DNA of 49,067 nt from an uncultured Actinomycetes bacterium (GTDB taxonomy: Bacteria > Actinomycetota > Thermoleophilia > RBG-16-64-13), in contig CAKZRW010000122.1 in assembly GCA_937148845.1 (NCBI GenBank), forward strand, positions 1 through 49,067, given 5' to 3'. A program made the translations under genes and the position numbers. Position 1 is the stretch's first letter, and every line of letters begins with the position of its first letter. Under the pieces are notes generated by a model that saw only the letters and a list, made by a program, of their open reading frames with translations, was not told where the DNA came from and did not search any database. Of the stretch, positions 42,283-49,067 are shown piece by piece.

Positions 42283-43718
42283 AAGTCAAGCTCGACTACG
42301 GCTCCGCCGGTCTTGTCGTCGACCTGCCCCCTGACTGCGAGGTCATCCGTCCCGCGGATGCCCCCTGCCTGCCCGATGTGATCGGCGCCCTAAGGCAGGC
42401 GGTGCGCCAGCCGGTGGCCGGACCACCCTTGGCCGACTTGGCCCGTGAGGTGTTGCGGCGCGCGGCCGCGGAAGGCGGCCGCGCGCCCCGCGTCGCCATC
42501 GCCGTCTGCGACAGTACCCGGCCCCACCCCCGCCGCGAGGTACTGCAGGTGTTCCTGGAAGAGCTGGCTGCCGCTGGAGCGGGAGAGTCGGGTGTTGCAC
42601 AAGCGGGTGGCACGGCAGAAGGTCATGCCCCGGCAGAATCAGCGGCAGCGACGGCTCCCCCTGGTACCAAGCCACCCGCGGATCACCTCGACTTGGACAT
42701 CACCGTCATCATCGCCACCGGGACTCACCGCGCCGACCCCCCCGAGCTCATCCGCGAGATGCTGGGCGAAGAAGTCATTCGATGCTGCCAGGTCCACGTC
42801 CACGATTGCCGCCAGTCTAGCGACCACACACCTCTGGGTGTCGTCTCGCCACTCGGCGATGGCGGCGACATCCCGGTAGCCCTTGACCGCCTCTGGGTGG
42901 AAGCAGACCTGCGCTTGTCTTCCGGCCTAGTGGAGCCGCACTTGTTTGCCGGTTTCAGTGGAGGACCCAAACTCGTGTCCCCAGGTGTGGCCTCCCTGGA
43001 GACCGTCCTTGCCCTCCACAACGGCCGCCGCGTGGGTCATCCTAGCGCGACCTGGGGGATCCTCGCAGGCAACCCCGCGCATGACGCTATCCGAGCAGTG
43101 GCTGAGACTTGTCCGCCGCACTTCACCCTCGAGGTGGTCCTAGACTCAGCCAAGCGAGTGACTCATGCCTTTGCCGGCCTCCCTTGGTCGGCTCATGCCC
43201 GAGCCTGTAAGGTCGCGCACCGGACCACCATGCACCCAGTCGAGCACCGCTTCCCCCTAGTCATCACCACCAGCGGCGGCTATCCCCTCGACCAGAACTT
43301 GTACCAGGCGATCAAGGGCGTTTCGGCAGCCGAGCGCATCGTAGCCGACGGGGGGACCATCATCCTTGCCGCCGAGTGCCGCCATGGTCTTCCCGACCCT
43401 GCTATGTACAATGACTTGCTGCGCCCAGGCGAAGATATCCGCCTCGCCAATGCCCGCATCCTGGCCTCCGAGCAAGTAGTCCCCGACCAGTGGCAGGTGC
43501 AGGTACAAGCCCGCATCCTGGCTCGCGCCCGCGTGTTGGTGAAGGCCTCAGGCCTGGCGGCTGCTGACTTGGCCCTGGCCAGAATGGAGCCTGTCGAGGA
43601 CATCGAGGCTTTCGTCAAGGCCGCACGTCGTGCCGACCCCGGCTTGCCTATCGCTGTGCTGCCCCATGGCCCGTATTGCGTGCCCTACTTCGCCGAGGAA
43701 ATACTCATCCGCTCCTAA
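42279..43718 (+). CDS. larA: LarA-family nickel-pincer hydroxyacid racemase/epimerase
   Basis: 479 residues; LarA is usually about 420. Lactate racemase and its relatives use the nickel-pincer nucleotide cofactor made by LarB, LarC and LarE, none of which is in the window. Family motifs are CDSTRPHPRREVL, ATGTHRADPPELIREMLGEE, VHDCRQSSDHTPLG, GLVEPHLFAGFSGGPKLVSPG and HPVEHRFPLVITTSGGYPLDQ. An Ala/Gly-rich insertion (about 95-135) separates the first two motifs. In the segment before VEPH (ALDRLWVEADLRL) I cannot place the pincer-binding lysine known from lactobacillar LarA, so the active site may differ and the substrate may not be lactate. The ATG start overlaps the upstream stop. Gene order suggests regulation together with the two small proteins. 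Confidence 0.8.
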   Translation: MKVKLDYGSAGLVVDLPPDCEVIRPADAPCLPDVIGALRQAVRQPVAGPPLADLAREVLRRAAAEGGRAPRVAIAVCDSTRPHPRREVLQVFLEELAAAGAGESGVAQAGGTAEGHAPAESAAATAPPGTKPPADHLDLDITVIIATGTHRADPPELIREMLGEEVIRCCQVHVHDCRQSSDHTPLGVVSPLGDGGDIPVALDRLWVEADLRLSSGLVEPHLFAGFSGGPKLVSPGVASLETVLALHNGRRVGHPSATWGILAGNPAHDAIRAVAETCPPHFTLEVVLDSAKRVTHAFAGLPWSAHARACKVAHRTTMHPVEHRFPLVITTSGGYPLDQNLYQAIKGVSAAERIVADGGTIILAAECRHGLPDPAMYNDLLRPGEDIRLANARILASEQVVPDQWQVQVQARILARARVLVKASGLAAADLALARMEPVEDIEAFVKAARRADPGLPIAVLPHGPYCVPYFAEEILIRS

Positions 43719-43756
43719 TTTGCTGCTGACAAGCCTGCCGAAAGCCCGGCGCAACG

Positions 43757-43783
43757 GCCGGTCAATCGGGCCGATGGACCGGC
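43757..43783. terminator. possible hairpin after larA
   Basis: An imperfect 27-base palindrome with perfect 7-base arms (GCCGGTC ... GACCGGC) and a nearly palindromic interior. It starts 38 bases after the larA stop. No U-tract. Confidence 0.4.
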
Positions 43784-43857
43784 TCCCCGACGAGCCAGCC
43801 GCTCCTGTGGCTTGACACTGACCCTAGCAAGCCGACCGTTCTCCCGGTAAGACACTA

Positions 43858-43894
43858 TTGGTTACCAAGTTCCTAATCTTGGGTACTTGATCAA
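43858..43894 (+). promoter_or_regulatory. palindrome cluster upstream of the molybdoenzyme operon
   Basis: A short AT-richer patch about 80 bases before the first gene. It contains TTGGTTACCAA (perfect 5-base arms, 43858-43868), CCAAG-N8-CTTGG (43865-43882) and TTGATCAA (43887-43894). Overlapping dyads of this kind usually mark operators, but the spacing does not match FNR, NarL or a known regulator. No convincing -35/-10 pair could be fixed. Confidence 0.35.
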
Positions 43895-43973
43895 CATCTC
43901 GCGCCAGTCAGCCGGCTGCCACGGGCCGAGGGAAAGACGAAGACAGAGTGACTAGCACCGAAAGGGGGCACGA

Positions 43974-44228
43974 ATGGACATCGACCGGAGAAGCTTTCTC
44001 ATTGCTGCCTGCTCGCTTGCACTGGCCTCACTGCTGGCAAGTCCCAAACGGGTGATCTCCAAAGCCGCAGTAGCGGCCCCGGTCTTCCGTCCCGATCCCA
44101 CTGGGAGTAGTTCCGGTGTCTGCGCGACCTGCGGGGCTTCTGATCATCGCATGCTTTCCCTCGACTGTCAGCGGAGATTCGAGGTCGCTGCCCTGCGGTC
44201 CGGCACCGAAAGCGAGGCAGCAGTATGA
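43974..44228 (+). CDS. small Tat/Sec-exported protein of the molybdoenzyme operon
   Basis: 84 residues. The N-terminus DRRSFLIAACSLALASLLAS has the RR-x-F of a Tat signal and a hydrophobic core. After it a short mature part holds CATCGASDHRMLSLDCQRRF (a CxxC and a third Cys), a plausible metal or thiol site. It is not recognised. The ATG at 43974 follows AAAGGGGG. Its stop overlaps the catalytic-subunit start by four bases (ATGA), so it is made together with the enzyme and may be a small subunit, a cofactor-delivery protein or an assembly factor. Confidence 0.65.
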   Translation: MDIDRRSFLIAACSLALASLLASPKRVISKAAVAAPVFRPDPTGSSSGVCATCGASDHRMLSLDCQRRFEVAALRSGTESEAAV

Positions 44229-46888
44229 AGCTGACTCGGCGCCAGTTCCTCAAGCTCGCCGGCGTCGTCGCCGGAGCGGCGACCACGACCGCGAGTGCGG
44301 GTGGTCTGACCCGGGAGGCCCTCGCCGGCCGCTCACCGGCGTCTAGCTCGCTCCCTGTCGACCGAGTGGTGCGCACTACCTGCTCACCCAACTGCACCGG
44401 CTCTTGTGGGCAACTGGCCTTCGTGCGGGACGGCAACATAGTCAAGGTCCAACAAGCCGCTGACTACCCCGAACCAGCCTACAACCCCCGCGGCTGCATG
44501 AAGGGTGTCTCCTATCACCTGCTCGTGCACGGCCCTGACCGCATCCTCGCCCCCTTGGTGCGAGAAGGCGAACGCGGCTCTGGCAGTTTCCGCAAGGCCA
44601 CCTGGGACGAAGTCTTGGACCGCATCGCTTCCGATTTCAAGCGCATCGGGGATACCTGGGGCTGGGATACCATCCATGTTTTCGGACAGGTACCCGGCTC
44701 CGGCTACATCCAGAAAGGGGCCAATTACCGCGCTTGCGCCGTCCTTGGCATGACTCACGGTACCAGTTTCGATTTCAACGGGGACCTGCCCATGGGCATG
44801 CCCATTACCTTCGGGGTCCAGAACGCGGAACACGAAGCCAAGGACTGGGCAAACAGCCGCTTCCTGCTCGTGGTGGGCGCTAATCCGCTGGAAACGCGTA
44901 TCCCCGACGCTCATTTTCTCCTAGACGCGTGCGAGCGGGGAGCGCGGCTGGTGGTGGTGGACCCGACCTTCTCCTCCACCGCCGCCAAGGCGGACGCCTG
45001 GCTCAAGATCAAACCAGGCACTGATACCGCCTTGGCGCTCGCTCTCTGTCGGCGCGTCGTCCAAACGGGCAAGGCAGACTGGGATTTCATGCGCACCTAC
45101 ACCGATGCGCCCCTGCTGGTGCGCCACGACACCGGAAAGCGCCTCCTCGCCGAAGACCTTGCTCCCGGGCAGGCGTGGGATCCTGGCCCGGCCGCCGGAG
45201 TGGGCTTGGGCGACTACGGCCGGCAAGCCCCGCCCCTCGGCCAAGCCCCCGTAGTCCCAGGGGCCGCCAAGCCTAGCCCGGAAGCGCCTCCGCCACCCCG
45301 TTTTGTGGCCTGGGATGAGAGTCGGCGGCGCCCGGTGGTCATCACCACCGACCGTCTGGGCCTTCCCGCTGGGGTCCAAGCTGCTCTAGAAGGCGTTTTC
45401 ACTTTGCGCCTGGCAGACGGACAGAGCGTGGACGTCACCCCAGGTTTCGCCCTCGTCGCCGCGGAACTTGAGACCTGGACTCCCGAACACGCCGCTCAGA
45501 TCACCGGGGTACCGGCTGACCTGATCGTCCAGGTCGCCGACGCTTACGCCACAGAACGACCAGCGGCCATTCTCATGGGTGGAGGAGCGAACCACTGGTA
45601 CCACGGCGACATGACCGGCCGAGCTTTCGCACTCCTAGCTTCCCTCACCGGCAACATCGGTGGGTCGGGCGGCGGCTTCTCGGTCTACGTGGGGCAGTAC
45701 AAGGTACGGGTGGACGTATCTCCCTGGTGGAATGCCGGCGACAAGAAGGCTAAGGTGGTTCCCAGCATCTACTTCACCCGTGGCCGTACGCCGACCATCA
45801 ACGAGACCGTGCCCTTCCCCAAGAACGGCTGGAAAGCGCTTTTCTGTAGTTTCGCCAACATGTTCATCCAAGGGATGGACGTCAACCGCCTCCACCAAAC
45901 TTTGGCGGACTGCGAGTTGGTGGTCGTGGTCGACCACCAGATGACCGACACGGTGAAATACGCCGACATCGTACTTCCAGCGGCCACCTGGTACGAAAAG
46001 ACCGACCTGACCGCCACCCCCCTCCATCCCTACTTACAGCTCCAGCAGCCGGCCATCCCCCCACGAGGCGAGGCTCGCTCGGAGCTGTGGATATGGCAGG
46101 AGCTGGTCAAGCGGATAGATCCCGCCGCTTATGAAGAATACTTCCGGATGACCGAAGAGGAGGCCATCGAGGCCATCTTGGCCAAGGGCGGGCCCGCCGA
46201 AGGGATAACCCTCGAGCAGCTCAAACAGGGGCCGGTTCGCCTCAAGGTCCCCGATCCGGATGTGCCGTTCGTGCAGCAGATCAACCAACTCGCCCCCTTC
46301 CCCCCTCGCTCCCTACCCGCAGCCCTCGGGGCCACAGCGGCCTTCATCCCCACTCGCAGGATCGAGTTCTACAAAGACCACGACCGTTTCCTCAAACTCA
46401 AACAGGCGGTACCCACCTATATGCCGCCCCATGACGACCTCATCCACGAGCCCGCTGAGTATCCTATCCAACTCCTCACTCCTCACTCCAAATGGCGCAT
46501 CCACTCCAGCTACGCCAACGTGGCCTGGCTCAACGAGATCACGGGCGGCCGGGCTCCCGTTCTGCTTCACCCTAAGACGGCAGCCGAACACGGCATCAGT
46601 GAAGGCGACCTGGTCGAACTGAGCAACACCCGGGGGGCAGTGCGGGCCTGGGCTCACCTCACCACAGCTGCCTCTCCCGGTACGGCTACCCTCTTCGAGG
46701 GTTGGTGGAGCAATCAGCTTGGCGGAGGAAAGAGCGTGAACGAGCTGACCTCCTCGGAGGTCAATCCCATCCACGAGGTATTCAACGTCCCGAACATGTG
46801 GGCGCCGTCCACCCCTTGGAAGGACTGTCGCTGTCGCCTGGCCAAGGTGGGCGGTCCCCAGACCAGGTCGGAGGTGAAAGATGCCTGA
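44225..46888 (+). CDS. molybdopterin oxidoreductase catalytic subunit (DMSO-reductase family, Tat-exported)
   Basis: 887 residues. A twin-arginine signal (LTRRQFLKLAG) begins the protein, then a [4Fe-4S] motif with Cys53, Cys57, Cys61 (TTCSPNCTGSC) and Cys91 (PRGCMKG). The molybdenum-ligand region reads SFDFNGDLPMGMPITFG. The GDLP Asp187 sits where nitrate reductase NarG and related type II enzymes have their Asp ligand, so I infer a type II-like active site. A Pro/Ala-rich segment (about 310-345) is inserted before the third domain. Typical later motifs follow: LMGGGANHWYHGDMTGRAFA, VVVDHQMTDTVKYADIVLPA and the C-terminal GDLVELSNTRGAVRAWAHLT. The substrate (nitrate, sulphur or arsenic oxyanion, hydrocarbon or other) is not decided. 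The start follows the small Tat gene; the end overlaps the Fe-S subunit by 8 bases. Confidence 0.88.
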   Translation: MKLTRRQFLKLAGVVAGAATTTASAGGLTREALAGRSPASSSLPVDRVVRTTCSPNCTGSCGQLAFVRDGNIVKVQQAADYPEPAYNPRGCMKGVSYHLLVHGPDRILAPLVREGERGSGSFRKATWDEVLDRIASDFKRIGDTWGWDTIHVFGQVPGSGYIQKGANYRACAVLGMTHGTSFDFNGDLPMGMPITFGVQNAEHEAKDWANSRFLLVVGANPLETRIPDAHFLLDACERGARLVVVDPTFSSTAAKADAWLKIKPGTDTALALALCRRVVQTGKADWDFMRTYTDAPLLVRHDTGKRLLAEDLAPGQAWDPGPAAGVGLGDYGRQAPPLGQAPVVPGAAKPSPEAPPPPRFVAWDESRRRPVVITTDRLGLPAGVQAALEGVFTLRLADGQSVDVTPGFALVAAELETWTPEHAAQITGVPADLIVQVADAYATERPAAILMGGGANHWYHGDMTGRAFALLASLTGNIGGSGGGFSVYVGQYKVRVDVSPWWNAGDKKAKVVPSIYFTRGRTPTINETVPFPKNGWKALFCSFANMFIQGMDVNRLHQTLADCELVVVVDHQMTDTVKYADIVLPAATWYEKTDLTATPLHPYLQLQQPAIPPRGEARSELWIWQELVKRIDPAAYEEYFRMTEEEAIEAILAKGGPAEGITLEQLKQGPVRLKVPDPDVPFVQQINQLAPFPPRSLPAALGATAAFIPTRRIEFYKDHDRFLKLKQAVPTYMPPHDDLIHEPAEYPIQLLTPHSKWRIHSSYANVAWLNEITGGRAPVLLHPKTAAEHGISEGDLVELSNTRGAVRAWAHLTTAASPGTATLFEGWWSNQLGGGKSVNELTSSEVNPIHEVFNVPNMWAPSTPWKDCRCRLAKVGGPQTRSEVKDA

Positions 46889-47594
46889 CAAGGTCTCTCC
46901 CATCGAGGCCCTGCCCGCTGCTTCACGCGCGTTCGGAGAACTGCGGGCAGTCTCCGCTGAGCCCCGTTGGGCCATGGTCGTCGACCTGGAAAGATGTATA
47001 GGCTGTTGGTCATGCTGCGTCATCTGCAAATCTGAGAACAACGTGCCTTTGGGCATGTGGTGGAACCGTATCAACACGGTGGGGGCCGCCCTTGACACTC
47101 CGCGGGAGGAACACGGCGGCCTGGCCATGCACTGGATGCCACTGGCCTGCCAACACTGCGAGAACCCCGCCTGCACCAAAGTGTGCCCCGTCAAGGCGAC
47201 CTATTCACGCGAAGACGGGCTGGTCGTCCAGGACGACGAGCGCTGCATCGGCTGCCGCTACTGTTTGGTGGCCTGCCCCTACGGTGTGCGCGTCTTCAAC
47301 TGGGGCCGGCCCGAATACCCGGTACCTTTCCCCATGGGCATGGTGGAGCCCCGTCCGGTGGGGACCATGGAGAAATGCACTTTCTGCATCCACCGGCTCT
47401 CCGAGGGGCAGGTGCCTTCCTGCATCTGGTCCTGTCCGGCTCAAGCTCGGGTCTTTGGTGACCTCAACCATCCCGACAGTGAGGTCAACCGCCTGATCCG
47501 CGAACGCGCCGCCTTCCAGCTCTTGGAGGAGCGCGGTACCGACCCGCAAGTCTTCTATCTACCGCCACGCCGGAAGAGGGGGTGGGAAAGGTGA
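46881..47594 (+). CDS. four-cluster ferredoxin-type subunit of the molybdoenzyme
   Basis: 237 residues, the electron-transfer subunit (DmsB/PsrB/NarH-like). Four cysteine groups are seen: CIGCWSCCVICK, CQHCENPACTKVCP, CIGCRYCLVACPYG and CTFCIHR ... PSCIWSCP. They are enough for four [4Fe-4S] clusters, with no Trp substitution of the NarH type in the last group. It has no signal peptide and would be carried to the outside by the Tat-exported catalytic subunit. The ATG at 46881 is preceded by GGAGGTGAAAG and overlaps the catalytic gene. C-terminal residues (QVFYLPPRRKRGWER) are basic. Next gene overlaps by four bases. Confidence 0.9.
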   Translation: MPDKVSPIEALPAASRAFGELRAVSAEPRWAMVVDLERCIGCWSCCVICKSENNVPLGMWWNRINTVGAALDTPREEHGGLAMHWMPLACQHCENPACTKVCPVKATYSREDGLVVQDDERCIGCRYCLVACPYGVRVFNWGRPEYPVPFPMGMVEPRPVGTMEKCTFCIHRLSEGQVPSCIWSCPAQARVFGDLNHPDSEVNRLIRERAAFQLLEERGTDPQVFYLPPRRKRGWER

Positions 47595-48826
47595 GGCAGA
47601 GTCACGCGCGTCTGATCTGGGTCAGCCTGATCTCCGCCGGTTTCTTGGCAGGTTTGGGCGCCTGGATCTACCAGCTCACCCAGGGACTGATCGTCAGCAA
47701 CATGCGGAACCCGGTGATGTGGGGCCTCTACATCACCTTTTTCATGTTCTTCGTAGGTTTGTCAGCAGGAGGCCTTATAGTGGCGTCCGCCGGTCGGCTG
47801 TTCGGCGGACACCGGCTGAAACCCATCGTACGCCTAGCTGTGGTCGAAGCTACCGTGGCTGTAATGCTGGCAGCCCTGTTCCTAGTCCCTGATCTGGGAC
47901 GCCCCGACCGCTTGTGGCATCTGTTCCGCTATCCCCATTGGACGTCGCCCCTGATGTGGGATATCGCCATCGTGATCATCTACCTGATCATCTCCCTGCT
48001 CTATGTCTGGGTGTACACGCGAGCCGATCACGCTCAGCTTGGCAGCCGCCTCGCTTTCGGTACCGGGACGAGTGAAGCCGACAGTCGTCGCGACGAGCGC
48101 ATGAAAGCGGTGCTTGCCGGTGTCGGTCTGCCGGCCGCCGTGCTACTTCACTCCATCACCGCGTGGATCTTCGGCCTGCAGCTTTCGCGCGGCTTCTGGT
48201 ATACGGCCATAATGGCCCCCTTGTTCATCTCTTCAGCGTTGGTCTCGGGTACCGGTCTCATGATCCTGTTGAGTTTGGTGGCCCGGAGAGTCAAGAAGAT
48301 CACCTTCTCCGACGAGCTCTTGGGTTTTCTGGGTAAGCTCCTTGTCACCTTCATAGTGGTGGAGGCCTTCCTCGTCTTCAGCGACATGTTGACCGCCGCC
48401 TATCCGGGAGCAGAGTTCGAGGCCGGACCTATGGCCCGACTCTTGAGCGGGCGCTACGCGCCCTTCTTCTGGTTCGAGATAGGGGCAGGACTGTTGATCC
48501 CCTTCGTGATACTGGTGGGCGGCCGCCGCCGCTTCCGCCCGCCCTGGGCGGCCGCGGCGGCGGCCCTGGCCGTGGTCGGTATCTGGGTGCATCGCTTCAA
48601 CCTCGTGCTGAACGGCCTTTCTTACGCCACCATCACCGAGCCGCCGGGTGTAGCCATCGGCACAGCCCCGGCCCCCGGAACGACCTCCTTCGCCCTCACT
48701 CAGTTCTACTACCCGAGCTGGGTGGAGTGGATCGTAGCCCTGGGCCTGTTGTGCCTGGGCGCCCTTCTTTTCACTGCGGCTGTGGTCAAGCTGCCCTTGA
48801 AAGAGAAAGCCAGCCAGCATGCTTAG
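47591..48826 (+). CDS. NrfD/PsrC-type membrane anchor subunit
   Basis: 411 residues with nine or ten predicted membrane helices (VSLISAGFLAGLGAWIYQLT, VMWGLYITFFMFFVGLSAGG, VIIYLIISLLYVWVYT, and so on). It has the NrfD-family loops ALFLVPDLGRPDRLWHLFRY and, after a cytoplasmic linker (HAQLGSRLAFGTG), GLPAAVLLHSITAWIFGLQL. It anchors the complex and exchanges electrons with the quinone pool. A GTG at 47591 overlaps the Fe-S subunit stop (GTGA); the frame also has a GTG at 47582. No haem-binding His pair is evident, which fits NrfD and not NarI. It ends the operon; the three-hairpin region follows. Confidence 0.88.
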   Translation: MRQSHARLIWVSLISAGFLAGLGAWIYQLTQGLIVSNMRNPVMWGLYITFFMFFVGLSAGGLIVASAGRLFGGHRLKPIVRLAVVEATVAVMLAALFLVPDLGRPDRLWHLFRYPHWTSPLMWDIAIVIIYLIISLLYVWVYTRADHAQLGSRLAFGTGTSEADSRRDERMKAVLAGVGLPAAVLLHSITAWIFGLQLSRGFWYTAIMAPLFISSALVSGTGLMILLSLVARRVKKITFSDELLGFLGKLLVTFIVVEAFLVFSDMLTAAYPGAEFEAGPMARLLSGRYAPFFWFEIGAGLLIPFVILVGGRRRFRPPWAAAAAALAVVGIWVHRFNLVLNGLSYATITEPPGVAIGTAPAPGTTSFALTQFYYPSWVEWIVALGLLCLGALLFTAAVVKLPLKEKASQHA

Positions 48827-48844
48827 AAGCGCTAAGAGAAAAGG

Positions 48845-48934
48845 AGGGCCCCGGCGAGGGCGCACCGGGGCCTTCGAGGGTCTTGAGTGGGGGACTCAAG
48901 AATCAGGGGGCAGGGTGATGTTACCCTGCCCCCT
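48845..48934 (+). terminator. three successive hairpins at the end of the molybdoenzyme operon
   Basis: Hairpin 1 is 48845-48874: 10-bp stem AGGGCCCCGG with one wobble, 10-base loop. Hairpin 2 is 48881-48901: TCTTGAGT-GGGGG-ACTCAAGA, 8 bp. Hairpin 3 is 48905-48934: AGGGGGCAGGGT-GATGTT-ACCCTGCCCCCT, a perfect 12-bp stem. Hairpin 3 is the best terminator candidate; none has a U-tract. The remaining bases to 49067 contain no gene I can support. Confidence 0.75.
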
Positions 48935-49067
48935 CTAAAGAACACATAAAGCTGCCGCGGGCCGTCCCACGCCCAGATCGATCAGCAGCAAGGGGCCGTC
49001 CTGTCCGGCTGCTCGCTCTGGGTCGCTCGGTCCGGGGAGCTCGTCCGGGACTCATCATCCCCAGTTC

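Noticed and set aside
43887-43894. FNR site at TTGATCAA
   Set aside because: The FNR consensus needs TTGAT-N4-ATCAA; here the halves abut without the four-base spacer.
48982-49067. C-terminal end of a reverse-strand gene at the window edge
   Set aside because: One reverse frame is open from the edge to a TGA near 48982 with GC-rich third positions, but 27 codons without any recognisable motif do not support a call.
1-49067. tRNA, rRNA or CRISPR arrays
   Set aside because: No cloverleaf-like segment, rRNA sequence or regularly spaced repeat array was recognised in either strand; a tRNAscan or CRISPR search could still find something missed by eye.

Overview
The window is about 49 kb of GC-rich bacterial DNA with tightly packed genes, and no stretch over 300 bases lacks a gene. 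A high-GC Gram-positive (actinobacterial) source fits best. The evidence is the LexA boxes of the Gram-positive/mycobacterial type (core GAACATATGTTC) in front of an error-prone dnaE2, frequent GTG starts, a fused short PutA, and NYN/OST-HTH and dynamin-like proteins. Two 2-hydroxyacyl-CoA dehydratase-family subunits, family I CoA-transferase subunits, a PflX-type radical SAM protein, a LarA-type racemase and a membrane-bound molybdoenzyme suggest anaerobic or facultative life. This is inference; no rRNA, tRNA or CRISPR array was seen.

Layout. 1-5550: the 5' part of leuA (reverse), a nitrilase-family amidohydrolase, a membrane-anchored transglutaminase-like protein, and a coupled pair of 2-hydroxyacyl-CoA dehydratase-family subunits. 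5642-12633: a frameshifted PAS-GGDEF gene, an acyl-CoA synthetase with a candidate operator, a tandem-ACT protein, a NYN-OST-HTH protein, and a two-subunit CoA-transferase. 12750-22620: envelope and metabolic genes (zinc-ribbon membrane protein, radical SAM with a C-terminal Cys domain, WecA/TagO-type phosphosugar transferase, chagasin-like inhibitor, toast-rack lipoprotein, carboxymuconolactone decarboxylase-like protein, putA, PflX-like radical SAM).

22621-30480 is the most unusual part. An SOS-type promoter (two LexA boxes, one between -35 and -10) drives a very long dnaE2. Its 3' end is repeated (81 of 84 bases identical) 3360 bases downstream. Between the copies lies a visibly lower-GC block with a beta-propeller-like lipoprotein, a frameshifted secreted amidase and a stand-alone LuxR/GerE-type HTH. 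This looks like an inserted segment that gave dnaE2 a new 3' end and left the old end as a fragment.

30489-35822: a cyclase-family hydrolase overlapping a convergent arginase-like gene, a TtcA-like PP-loop protein, a degenerate tandem repeat, a dynamin-like GTPase and a CoA-binding protein. 36098-40569: a coupled DUF4129 / membrane protein / MoxR ATPase / DUF58 / membrane protein operon. 40672-43718: an MBL-fold hydrolase, two small proteins and a LarA-family racemase. 43974-48826: a four-gene operon for a Tat-exported molybdoenzyme (small Tat protein, catalytic subunit with an Asp-type molybdenum ligand candidate, four-cluster Fe-S subunit, NrfD-type membrane anchor), closed by three successive hairpins.
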